Assembly (NCBI GenBank): GCA_017591395.1
Contig: WEDG01004500.1
Location: forward strand, 62,001 to 126,000
Direction of reading: 5' to 3'
Length of the DNA stretch: 64,000 nucleotides
Source of the DNA: Schistocephalus solidus
Lineage: Eukaryota; Platyhelminthes; Cestoda; Diphyllobothriidea; Diphyllobothriidae
How positions within the stretch are numbered: the first letter of the stretch is position 1; each line of letters opens with the position of its first letter. A model generated the notes under the pieces. The model was not told where the DNA came from. It worked only from the letters and a program-made list of their open reading frames with translations, and made no database searches. Shown here in pieces: positions 48,858 to 61,130 of the stretch. The translations under genes and the position numbers were made by a program.

Positions 48858-49104
48858 AGAATAAATAAGGCCGCATTAACTGTGCATACCGCGGACGAAT
48901 GGGCCAGTTGCGACGCCACCTCAGATTCCCACCAAAAATGTCGTTATCTAAGGCCGAACGGCGATAAGAGTGGAATGGAACGTCCTGATATTCATCCTTA
49001 TCAGTTTCCTCGGTGGTTTCCATGAGAGTTGGATTCTTTACCACTCCCCCATTTATGAATCCCAGACAAAGGAAGAAGCACAAAGATATGAGAGCACGCT
49101 GCAT
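48856..49104 (-). CDS. Candidate secreted peptide (neuropeptide-like) precursor
   Basis: 82 codons starting MQRALISLCFFLCLGFINGG, a clear signal peptide (short n-region with Arg, Leu/Phe core, small residues at the cut). The rest is acidic, then basic, with dibasic sites SYRR and RWRR releasing SALDNDIFGGNLRW and NWPIRPRYAQLMRPYLF. The ATG lies about 16-20 bases after a strong acceptor (TTCTTTCTTTGGCAG and ACAG, 49121-49126), so the gene has a 5' intron or is trans-spliced. TAA at 48858 overlaps AATAAA. No Gly precedes the dibasic sites, so no C-terminal amide is predicted from this frame. CG|GTATGC at 48890/48889 is a possible alternative donor. I chose this Met over an upstream one because the upstream stretch is the intron side. 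Confidence 0.5.
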   Translation of the reverse strand: MQRALISLCFFLCLGFINGGVVKNPTLMETTEETDKDEYQDVPFHSYRRSALDNDIFGGNLRWRRNWPIRPRYAQLMRPYLF

Positions 49105-49120
49105 ACCCGTTGAGGAACTT

Positions 49121-49126
49121 CTGTCT
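49121..49126 (-). promoter_or_regulatory. Splice (or trans-splice) acceptor before the peptide ATG
   Basis: On the - strand the pyrimidine tract CTGCTTCTTTCTTTGGCAG is followed by ACAG and a short leader to the ATG at 49104. Flatworms commonly trans-splice a leader at such sites, but a normal 5'UTR intron would look the same. Confidence 0.5.
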
Positions 49127-49204
49127 GCCAAAGAAAGAAGCAGCAAATTTAAGATTAAATTAAGTTTTCATTCACATTTTCGCCATTTAAAACGTTCGCT
49201 TGCT

Positions 49205-51580
<2,376 letters not shown>

Positions 51581-52511
51581 GACGTCTGGTCATGAGACCC
51601 AAGCGCCCCCTGTCACGCGGCGAAACGGCGAACGTCATCTATCGTGTTCAGTGCGGTTCCTGTGAGGCGAACTATGTCCGAGAAACCGGTAAGCGACTAC
51701 AAACCCGCATGAGTGGGCACGCAAGGGCCGTAAGAAGGATGGACCAGCTCTCGTTGGTGGCGGAACACTGTGCGGCATCTGGACACACCTTTTCTTTCCA
51801 TGACGCCGAAATCCTAGGCCGAGGTATCGACCAAACAGCCAGAGAAACGCTCGAAGCCTGGCACACATACCTTCTTCCATTAACCGCTGTACGATTCTCC
51901 CGGCGGCCTACCAGGCCTTACGAGTGCGACTCAATCAACAGAATCACAGGCAAGAATTCAAACTGTTCGCGGTCGCGAGCAAACGCATAACGAGCCAGAA
52001 CACATGCCTGAGTGAACCTACGCAACACACCAACACATTCAATGTGATAACCGCGGAGAACACGAACCAGCAAGACCTCCGGCCAGGCATGAACGTGGAC
52101 GCAGGTGAACATAGTTTGCGTACGAACACCGATGATGGGCGTCTCCAACCCGGCAACGACTCAGCAACCACCGATGAGACGTGCACGGACGGATGCAAAC
52201 GAGGTACGAGAAACAGACATGCGGGCCCGGGACAACAAACGCGGGCAATGCAGACGAGGTCAATGGCACTTGCCATCCCGACAAAGCCCCCAGGCGAGGC
52301 GAAGGAGAAACAAATCAATGATCAGCAGGACAGCCATTAAACCCCCCACCCCCTGCAGTGCATCATGCACGAATAGCTGTAGAGCCAGCATGTTCAGAAC
52401 CCATAAATACTGTGAGGCGCCGTACTGAACCTACCTCCGACGATGGAATCTTGTTTGATTTTGAAACGTCAGGATATTAAACCTATTGTTCCCGTGATCG
52501 CCTCTTCTTCT

Positions 52512-52534
52512 GATATATATATGTATATATATAT
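52512..52534. repeat. Short (TA)n tract between element and SINE
   Basis: ATATATATATGTATATATATA marks both the 3' end of the Penelope-like element and the 3' tail of the - strand SINE. It may be the other half of the split (TA)n target. Confidence 0.8.
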
Positions 52535-52838
52535 GATTGTGTGCGGCTCACCGATCTACTTAAGGAACATTTATGTTCCGTTGTGCCCTGGAACTCTGAC
52601 TAGAGCCCTAGCAGGCAGTCGCATAGTGACGTGTAGCATATGTTGATAATGTGGAACCGACAAGGACAAGGGAGCCCAGAATGGCCATTTCTGGCTTATT
52701 AGCCGTCATCACGCAGTCATACCAAATCCCAAGTGTAGAACACCTGGGATTCAAACCTGCGACCTTTGGTAATTGAGTCGAACGCTCCACCATTGAGCCA
52801 CGGGCTCGTTGCTTTGTCGGTTGTGATCGGGAATATGA
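52535..52838 (-). mobile_element. tRNA-derived SINE, full-length copy
   Basis: On the - strand the head reads GAGCCCGTGGCTCAATGG then GGAGCG, and GGTTTGAATCC. These are good RNA polymerase III A and B boxes separated by 34 bases, as in a tRNA gene (52741-52808). About 130 bases of body follow (for example GGCCATTCTGGGCTCCCTTG) and then a 71-base tail ending in CACACAATCATATATAT. The head lacks a proper acceptor stem, so it is a SINE and not a tRNA gene. It would depend on LINE machinery. Confidence 0.8.
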
Positions 52839-52840
52839 TG

Positions 52841-52911
52841 ATAGTGTGCGGCTCACCGATCTGCTTAAGGAACATTTATGTTCCGTTGTGCCCTGGAACT
52901 CAGATTAGAGA
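52841..52911 (-). repeat. Second SINE tail, direct repeat of 52535-52606
   Basis: It differs from the first tail at only a few positions (GATAGTGTGCGGCTCACCGA versus GATTGTGTGCGGCTCACCGA). It lacks the tRNA head, so the full SINE seems to have inserted beside the tail of an older one. Confidence 0.85.
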
Positions 52912-53590
52912 AGAAGTAGAAGACGGACGGCGTACTCTGGGACCAGATGTTTATTCATCCGACGTTTTGAACTCTCACGCTAGCCCATTGGCAAAAGATA
53001 AAAGACTGTGCAGTTCACAGCATATTTATCGCACCTCTACGCTGTATGAACTTCATCAGCGCCATTGATTTGTTCGCGCAGGGCCTGATATGCAAACTGA
53101 CAGATCGATATATCTATTGATCGATTCTGCGGTCGAGTGCCACGTTTCCGTAGTAGGCGTGAAATTCGGTCGTCTGACTGGCCCAGTATTCTCACACTGC
53201 CAAAGTCAAAGTCATGCCCTGGCGAGGACGCTGGACCGGCTACCAAGGAGAGTTTAGTCTTCCATCTCACAGCAAGCTCGTGCTCGTGCATTGTCTTGCA
53301 AACCCGTTTGCCGGTTTCACCAATATAATTGGCTAGACCACAACGGCATGTACAGAGACGAGAGAGAATGAAAGAAGAAGAAGAAGAAGAAGAAGAAGAA
53401 GAAGAAGAAGAAGAAGAAGAAGAAGAAGAAGAAGAAGAAGAAGAAGAAGAAGAAGAAGAAGAAGAAAAGAAAGAAGAAGAAGAAAAAAAAAGAGGGGAGA
53501 GATGAGGCAGGGTGATCACAGGAACCATGAGTTTAATTTCCTGAAATTTCGAAAGAAAATAAGGTTCCATCGTTGGAGATAGTTTACGTG
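52912..53590 (-). mobile_element. Inverted Penelope-like fragment split by (GAA)n
   Basis: On the - strand a 3'UTR piece comes first (53590-53500, CCAACGATGGAACCTTATTT, alike to 52440 and 54320). The (TTC)n tract follows, then a GIY-YIG piece LCTCRCGLANYIGETGKR and HDFDFGSVRILGQSDDRI (53360-53045) with stop, then GAGAGTTCAAAACGTCGGAT (52978-52959). The order 3'UTR, microsatellite, GIY-YIG cannot come from one colinear copy. It is most simply two partial copies joined at the microsatellite. Confidence 0.8.
53371..53493. repeat. (GAA)n microsatellite
   Basis: About 120 bases of GAA units with a few AAAG interruptions at the right end, lying inside the inverted Penelope-like fragment. It is purine-rich on +. 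Such tracts can form triplex DNA. Confidence 0.95.
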
Positions 53591-53639
53591 CTGCGCATCT
53601 CAGTTGGTCTGGCACGCTGCTGACCTCAAGGTCGTCTGT

Positions 53640-54430
53640 CCACGCTGACCCGCGTGGTAGGCAATTGTGGTCGTGGTGATAGAAACACTGCGCAGCTTCT
53701 GAGCATATCTTCACTTTCAAAGACGCTGAAATTCTGGGACGAGGGAGCGACCAAACGGTTAGGGAGACGCTCGAAGCCCGGCACACATCTATATCCATCA
53801 ACGGTGCGTGACTGCCGGCAGCTTACCAAGCTCTACGGGTGCAGTTCAATAAGCAGGACGACTAGACAAGGTGGTAGTCCAACCCAGACCAACTCAGAAC
53901 TTAAATGGGCGTGGACGGTTATCGAGCACGAACCCAGACGGGGGGGGCAACCGATGGCGAACACAAACCCACGACACCACCTACCGGGTCTGAACGCAGG
54001 CGGACGCGAGCACCCGTCGGGTCATGGACGACGATGACGAGGATCGCCGGCGCGGCAACAACTGAGACGTCAACTCCGCTGTACCAACTACCGCTCGCAC
54101 GTCTGCAGACAGGCACGAAGGCGAAATACGCAGAGGGTGGACAACAAATATGGAAAATTCGAGCGAGAGCAATGGACGTTGTCATCCCGACACCGTCCCC
54201 ACTCCGACGAGAAGACGTTCCTCGCTGACCACGCAGTGCAGGGTGGGCAGACGACCTTCTGTCCAGACCAACAGTACCCAATCCATAGTGTGACGCGCAG
54301 TACCCAAACTATCGCTGAAGATGGAAGCTTGTTAGCATTTGAAACGTCAGGGCAACAAACTTATGGTTCCTTTCACCACCTTGCCCTCTTCATTATACCC
54401 GGGAACGCACATTTTCGCTTCAATTAGCAA
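53640..54430 (+). mobile_element. Third Penelope-like copy, 5'-truncated
   Basis: HCAASEHIFTFKDAEILG-like and DQTVRETLEARHTSI (53690-53790) match the GIY-YIG C-terminus at 51757-51890. The 3'UTR then follows to GAAGATGGAAGCTTGTTAGC and AACGTCAGGGCAACAAAC (54319-54360), alike to 52441-52480. The RT is absent. Confidence 0.82.
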
Positions 54431-54534
54431 TTTATATTGATATAGTAATTAATTAGAAAATGGGCCTCCCAAGAAGTATAATTCGAAGAAAAGAAGTACC
54501 CAAATAAATTTTCTTTAAGATATATTTATTAGTA

Positions 54535-54760
54535 TGGTAAATACGTTATACCATACTCCTGACAATGGTGCTAGCTAAAAGCCCAGATGCGTGTTCACGA
54601 TGTTTCTTCTGTCCCATGACGCAGCGAAGAGTTGTTTGGCTCTTCAGGGGGTCCCGCAGCGTTCCTCCAGGGAATAACCAAGGTAATAACTTGACAAATT
54701 ATATTTTTTTAAGAGCGGATGCCAAATCGCACGAAGCAATAACAAGAGTTTCGATGTACC
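54535..54760 (+). repeat. Diverged copy of the 355-base dispersed repeat
   Basis: It begins TATGGTAAATACGTTATACC and continues CTAGCTAAAAGCCCAGA and GGGGGTCCCGCAGCGTTCC, in the same order as copy A at 26791. Confidence 0.7.
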
Positions 54761-56126
54761 TTTGGAAAGAAATGCATGAATGAGGTTTAAAAACTGTCGG
54801 CTCCAAACGGAAAATGTTATGCTCTTTGAAAAGATAGCTTTTGACTGGACACTTTTGCTATCCAATGAACTGCAGTCGAGACTGTGGTTTGCACCGCTGG
54901 AAAAATTAATTCTCAAATAAAGTGCAGTGAGAACGTGTTTTACAGATTTCTCCCAGATGCGGCATATCTATGCATTTTGCCCAATAGATCACGCATTTTG
55001 AAGCATCATGTGCATCAAACTGGACCGCAAAGGAAGCCACTGTTGAGACCTCCTATCCGGGGGTCCTTTGCGATAAGATGCCGCACACAATTTTCACATC
55101 CATTGTAACCAGCTTGGGGTTACTTGGCTTCATTACTTTTTTTAAATTTTATACTCTCTATGCACAGGGCCTCCGTAGCGAAGGACACCCAGGTGGCGTT
55201 CATAACTGTGGATGAAACCGAACCAAAATGGAAAGGCCTACTGGTGCCAGAACTCCACCTTCTGGGAGGACAGTCTTCCTAGGGTTTTGCAAAGAAAACA
55301 TCCTCCGTTCTCCTTCCCGAGTTGATCTCTTTCTACCTCGAGCGCTGTTTCTGCTGCTGCCGCTGTATATAAATAAAACGCATTTATTTCCATCAGATCA
55401 TAGCCCACATCGTCAGCCAAGACAGAAGGTGGCTTTGTATAGATGTGAAGAAAAAGGCGGGGCTCTTTCCTCTCCGAGATTCCGATGAACACGAACACAT
55501 TTCAGTCACAGCGGCAAGTACGAGCTATTTATCTTCGGGCCCATCAAACCTTCCGTTGTACATAGGTTTCCGCACTGTATGTGCTTGTAATAAAATTTTA
55601 TGAATTCTGCGTACCTGTATCCCTGATGGGAAGCATTCTTCAACCCAAAGTGCTAACACGGAAGCCTACGTAGTCTTTAAACATGGGTTATTCTTCCGGT
55701 AAAATGTTTGCGAAAGCGTCTAGTAAGTTTAGTTCAAAACACTTTCTGGTCCTGATCCACAAACGCGCCGAATTTCATAGTGATGGGAGGAATAAGTGCT
55801 CTTCCGGCCCGATGTATCGACCGCCAACCAGGAAACGTGCATGAACTCTGTGGGTCTGTATGTAGTCTAGTAACTCAATTTGTAAGTTTTTGCATAGCTA
55901 CTAATATGACATAAGTAGATTGTTTTCCATCGCAAATTCGTGCATGTCGTTCATTGATAGTACCCAATCTTTCAGTTCAGGTCAGTTCCTTGGGTGAGGG
56001 TAATCGACAGTGCCTTTAAAAACCTTAGTATTTACATGCCCGTGCGCCGTATACATATGTGCACGCACTCATTAAAATTGCCATTATTAAATAGTATTCA
56101 CAAAAGGTAAGTAGCATTATTTTTAC
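54761..56126. other. Intergenic, no clear gene
   Basis: Only short overlapping frames on both strands. No recognised motif or repeat unit. Confidence 0.45.
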
Positions 56127-56138
56127 AAATAACTCTTT

Positions 56139-56297
56139 GAATAGAATTCCGATGCTCTAACCATCGAGTCATGGGTTCGTGGTCTTGCCGTTTTAGATCG
56201 AGAATATGCATATTGGTAGATAGGCGCTAACCGATCGGTTACGGGCCTCAATCGTCCCGTTGTGAGTCCCTCGCCGATCGCTGAGCACCTATCCACT
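56139..56297 (-). mobile_element. SINE-related insertion with 12-base target duplication
   Basis: AAATAACTCTTT flanks the insert on both sides (56127-56138 and 56298-56309). On the - strand it contains a tail block (CGATCGG, GGGACTCACAACGGGACGAT) and ATATTCTCGATC. A tRNA-like A-box region follows (CATGACTCGATGGTTAGAGC), matching the leader and head of the SINE at 52.8 kb. The B box and body are missing, so it is a truncated or rearranged copy. Confidence 0.75.
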
Positions 56298-56309
56298 AAA
56301 TAACTCTTT

Positions 56310-57500
56310 CTTAGAGTCCAGATGGTCGAAGGAAAACAAAGGACACGTATAATTAGCCAAGCTTTTCTTGAAGAGCAGTAGAGGGTGTCGCCTCCCACGA
56401 CGGACTGCGGTAGATCATTCCATTGTTGTAATACCCACTACGTGAACAATTCAGAGCGGATGTTTAGCCTGAACATTTTTGTGCGCAGCTTCTTCGCGTG
56501 TCCAAACGGATGAGGCGAGTCGCCACTGAAGCATGTCCTCAAGGCGTAACTATCTTTCAAGGCTATGTGTTATCTCGTTAACTCAAAAAAGATCACTTGG
56601 TTGTGGCCTGTAACACATAGGGAATAGATTAAGGCATTCCAATCTTTCTATATAAGAGTAGTATTTCAGGGATCTTACTACCTTTGTTGTACGACTTTGC
56701 TCGTTCTCGAGACGTACTCGGTCTTTTGCTAGGTGATTTCAAAAAAGATGCCATAGACGGTACCTGACGCATCGCGAAGATGGCTTCAGATTGCTTTGTA
56801 TCCAAACACCGGTCTTTCTGTGAAGAGTCTATAAGAATTTGAGTGTGGTTTGGTTAATATGCCTTCATGCTGTCAGGTAGAAGGTAGTCAGTTGGACGCC
56901 GATGGTCTATCTTCGCACATTGGAGTCCCGGAGGCATCTCTCGGAACACTTTTGTAGGCAGTGCTTAACGTCTTCCGCAAACAAGATCTTACTGTAGTTC
57001 AGGTCAGATCATTTTCCAAGACAAGCTGTATTGAAATCCTAGGTGAAGGTATTCTCGCGGTTTAAAGTTGGTTATTTAGGAGTGCTAGCACATTCTCTGT
57101 ACACCTGAAATACTAAAAAATTAGGACCTTAGTACAGGGACGCATACTTCTGGTACTTAGTTGTTCGGAGTAAACTCTTAACCAGCTTGCAGTTCAGGGC
57201 CTACAATGGAAATCAACGAAACCAGGACACATTTCACCACATTTGGTTTTTTTATCCTCCCAGAATACAGGCTCGTGAACCAATAGTTTAATGGTTGCAT
57301 CAACTTCTTAGGCTCACAAACGTCTCGCATTCTACTGGACCTACTCACTTTTGGATGAGGGTTTTTTAAGGACGCCAAATCATCAATCCGGGTAATTACA
57401 CAATGTTTATTGTGTACGATAGTCGAAAAGATATGAAAAAAAAACATTCCACGGTTAGATCATGCAAGAGGCGTACTGAAATTTCTGACAGCATTGGAAG
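56310..57500. other. Intergenic, no clear gene
   Basis: No open frame of note, no repeats recognised. Confidence 0.45.
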
Positions 57501-57519
57501 TAGGAACACACAGTAATGC

Positions 57520-57665
57520 AGTTGACCTTGTGCTAAATTCAAGAATCGGTAACTGCTCGTTTGTTCTAACCCTAACCCCAACACAAATATTTGCCCCAAA
57601 TCAACCTAAAACCTAACCTCAACCCTGACCCTACACTCAGTGGAATTTAGCGCGTGGCCATCCTA
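57520..57665. repeat. Foldback-like repeat with CCCTAA-type core
   Basis: Degenerate CCCTAACC words (about 57568-57640) lie between the inverted words TGTGCTAAATTC (57530) and GAATTTAGCGCG (about 57642). The plan resembles the element in the TUT intron at 1761. Confidence 0.45.
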
Positions 57666-57829
57666 TTCCCTTGTTCTACCAAATACTTTGGACTAAATCC
57701 CAGAAGCGGATAGGCCCATCTTGTAGGGTTTATTCTAATTTAGTGGTCTAGAATTGACTCAAATCTAGTACGCATGATAAAGAATCGCTCTTTGACCGAT
57801 TGAAGGTGCACGGATAAGAGGTCAGAGTG

Positions 57830-58045
57830 ATTTGGGGTTTGTGATGACTGGCTGCCAAAGGCTACTGAGGCCTGAAATGCCCATTCCAGTGTCCCTTATC
57901 TTTGTCGGTTATGTTCTTCTGCTGATAATACTAGTCACTTTGCGGCTGCTATCGGGGTTCCAGAGTGAGTCCCGAGGCAGAACGTGACGATTGAGTCCCC
58001 TAACCGATCGGCGAGCGTCAATCCCCCAACGTTACAATTTCTGAA
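57830..58045 (+). mobile_element. SINE body and tail fragment
   Basis: The stretch GTGATGACTGGCTGCCAAAG, then ATGCCCATTCCAGTGTCCCTT and TTTGTCGGTTATGTTCTTC, to GATCGGCGAGCGTC follows the SINE at 52.5-52.8 kb block by block, without the tRNA head. It is diverged. Confidence 0.6.
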
Positions 58046-58234
58046 GAGCTAAAACATCACCGGTTGACTGGAAGTATCAGGCGGGGGTGGCTTCTTCGAC
58101 ATTATGACTTTCACCTTCACATTCCCAATAACTACGAGCGAATCGTACGCCCTCCTGTTCAGAATCGGTTCATATTACCTATGAGAGGGGAATGCATACG
58201 TGCCGTTGGCTATACTTACTGCTGAGTGCAGTCA

Positions 58235-58363
58235 TCATAAGATCGCATATCGATTATGACCGCTGGACATAGCCCTGTGCAGGGCTTCCGAGATGCAAAG
58301 TGTTGAGTTTGAAATGGAAACCACTAGAAGCAACAACAAGGAGGTGAGTGCAAGTGCTTTCAT
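58235..58363 (-). CDS. Candidate small secreted peptide, 42 residues
   Basis: The frame starts MKALALTSLLLLLVVSISNS, a typical signal peptide, then continues TLCISEALHRAMSSGHNRY and three residues to TGA. An acceptor-like CATTGTCATTGTTGGCTTAG precedes the ATG by 16 bases, and GTAAGT follows the stop by about 20 bases. It has one Cys and no dibasic site. The codons of the hydrophobic core are repetitive (TTGTTGTTGCTT), so chance is possible. No family is recognised. Confidence 0.3.
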   Translation of the reverse strand: MKALALTSLLLLLVVSISNSTLCISEALHRAMSSGHNRYAIL

Positions 58364-58450
58364 CACTGTAGTGTTTCCTCTAAGCCAACAATGACAATGG
58401 ATTGCTCCCAGAACAAAGCGCGCTCGTATACGAAAGAAACTTGGCCACAA

Positions 58451-61130
58451 TCAGTACGAATGCAAGACAACCAGAGACTACTTAACGTGTGAAATAAAGA
58501 AAAATGGCTCTACAATCACTCTTCAAATGAATTTGGGTAAAGCCTTTAATCAAACATCCTTGCCTAATTCGCCCCACTAAATCCTAGCCCGCATTTGAAG
58601 TAGATTTGCGGGCGATGGAAAAAAGAACGCAGGAACAATTAAATGGAGCCTCTCATTGCATTAGTTTAGAAGTTTACCAGCCTAATTAATATACATGCCG
58701 GATCACGGATCCCAACCCTTCTCCGTAAAATTGCATTTCTTATGGAGAAAGACAAAGAAGAGGAAGAGGAGGAGCATTGAGGCATTTGAAGGGGATGATT
58801 ATAATAATAATAAGAAGAAAAATTGGAAATGTAAGATCAAGCGATTGCGAATTTTTACAAGAATTAAAACGCAGCAAGGTGCTTCTTGTGTCCGTTGTTT
58901 TCTTGATTCCAAAATCATTTTAAGTCAACTGTTTTGTGCGCAGTCCGGTAGCTAAACGTTTCCTGCAGTTTCGAGGTGATACCTGCATTCACCCGGTGTG
59001 CTCTCCTCCGAGCAACCTAATGTGTCCTGCTGTTTCGCTGCTACAGGTTGTTGCCGGGTTGGCTACATTTCCTACACCCTGCCTCATCTCAGCTGTACGC
59101 ATCTGCTGAAAACCTGTGCATATTTTGGCAGAGAAGCAGCGGGATCCTGGAAATTTCCGGATTATTCCGGCGCCTTCCCCCCCCGACTGACGTCGATTTT
59201 GACCTGCGCGCAGCTAGCTCTGGATGCTGATTGGCCTAGCGGTCGCTTACAGTGCGCCATCAACTCAATCTGTGTACACCAGCTTACAAGATCTAGTGTT
59301 GAGGAAGATTACGGCATTGGCGCTTGCAATCGCGAGGAGTATGGGATAGTAGAAAGGATGTTGATCGCGACCTTCTGATTAGTGATGATTGAGGGGCTGG
59401 CGGCGGCAGCGGTGGGGCTTACCACCAATTTTAGTAAAACAGTAGCTCACTCGATGCTCCACTTGTGCACCCAGCATAAATTCAACTCTTGTTGCCAGAT
59501 GTGACAGTCAGCTGTTGTTGACTGGTAAAATAGATTGGTGAACAATCCTTTGCCTGTCCACGGAAGTAGTAGAGAAACCAGCTTTGTGATATGATTGGGA
59601 GTCTAACTTTATTCAACGTTACACGGAGAATTTCTGATTGCGAAGCAAAATTCGACTTGCACCCGATTGGTGAGGACCAGATGTTGGGGACTGGACGATG
59701 GCGAAATTCACACTTCAGCCACTGTGGGTCCACGAGTCTACTAGTGACCTCATTGGTCTGCTAAATAGTACTTTATACGTGGGTCATGTGTTAGTCTATT
59801 ACTTATAGCCTACAGTCAACAGCCCGAGTTTTAACGAAAATCGGGGTACGGCGACGCAACCTGAGTCAAGAAGCTAACCTACCCACTCACCATCTGCCAC
59901 TAACAGATGTCTTAACGCATCGATTCAGTGGGTACCATGGCATGAGTTGAGCTCCAGGATGATGCAATCTGCATGTGGCGTATATTTACCAGTTTGATTC
60001 AGGTTGCGTTCTTTGCCTAGAGGCCCAGACGGCAAGATACCGGCATCAAGGGCCTAATTACTGGTGGTTACCGCTTACAATATCACAGTGCTGCCGTTAT
60101 TGGGCTCTGTGGTAGAGTTCAGCGCTTCTCAGTTCTCAAATCCCGACTGAAAATTTCCCACTTCTGTGACATCGACCCTCAGCGCGTCCAATCAGGTTGC
60201 GTCAACCATAGGCCTCTGAGCCGCGGCTTGGCATGCATACAGTCAACATTTCTTCCCAGGGTGACGCTAACGCTAGGTCTCCTTTGATATTATTGATCGG
60301 TGATAGTTCAACGAACCTGAACGATCATGTTCATCGAGTGCTCAGGAACGAGGACTTGCGAGGGAAGTAGTTGACAGTGATGGCAGACTTGCGCATCATC
60401 TCCTCCTTCACCCGCCTGGACCCGGTGTCAAGATAGGATCATAGCAATCGGAGCGATACTCTGACACAGTGGCTGCCCAAGCTAGGCCACATGTATACGC
60501 GTGCCACACACGATCCAGTCCCGCACAATGTATCACATGCTCACGAAAGATGGGACCCATTCGGATCCCATCGGAGTAGAGTTACCTTCAAGTTCATACT
60601 CAGAAGGAGCCATTACAGCCTGACTCTCCATTATGAGAGGACCGATCTAAGCCCACAGTTCGCAGCCCTCCATATCACGACTTTAAGCGCAGTTATATTG
60701 ACAAAGCGCTTCTGATTGTTTATGGTGAGGAATGTGCACATCGAATTTGCCGCCACTGCTTATCCGTCTGACCCGAAAGCATGCTTTTACAGCTGACCTT
60801 TGCCTGTGAACGCGAAAAGTAAGCCTCAGCTTTGTCTAGAGGTCAACCGGTCTTCTCGGATTGGCGATGGTGATTAACAGGGGAAACCCGAAGAAATGCG
60901 ACGCAACTTGTGACTGTTCTTATCAGTAACACAACCACCACACCCCAAACACCAATCAGAAACTGGTAAATTTGTGGGATGATGCTGATTATGCGGTTAT
61001 GTGTACCAGTAACAGTTGCTAAAATATGCCGGTCATTGAAGAGTAAAAAGGAGGTATACGGAAGGAAAAGAAGATTGGGGAATCGTGGAAACGATAAATC
61101 GGATTAGTGACGGGCACATGTACAAGTTTA
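58451..61130. other. Intergenic, possible old repeats
   Basis: The frame 58998-59378 (126 codons, +) has no known motif. At about 60105-60155, GGGCTCTGTGGTAGAGTTCA and TTCTCAAATCCCGA resemble weak A and B boxes of a worn tRNA-derived SINE. No gene is called. Confidence 0.4.

Noticed and set aside
52740..52810. A functional tRNA gene on the - strand
   Set aside because: A and B boxes are good, but the acceptor stem does not pair and the region continues into a SINE body and tail.
52960..53062. Hammerhead core GCTGATGAAG on the - strand
   Set aside because: CTGATGA is followed by a good hairpin (AGTTCATACAGC with GCTGTGAACT), but no GAAA follows it, and the CTGATGA lies inside the GIY-YIG coding end.
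53037..53801. 254-codon frame on the - strand with a long poly-Ser stretch
   Set aside because: It is an antisense read of the third Penelope-like copy, plus the translated (TTC)n tract, plus the GIY-YIG piece. Only the last part is derived from a protein.
60105..60155. tRNA-like A and B boxes
   Set aside because: The spacing and B box (TTCTCAAATCCCGA) deviate from consensus. At most a worn SINE, not called as a feature of its own.
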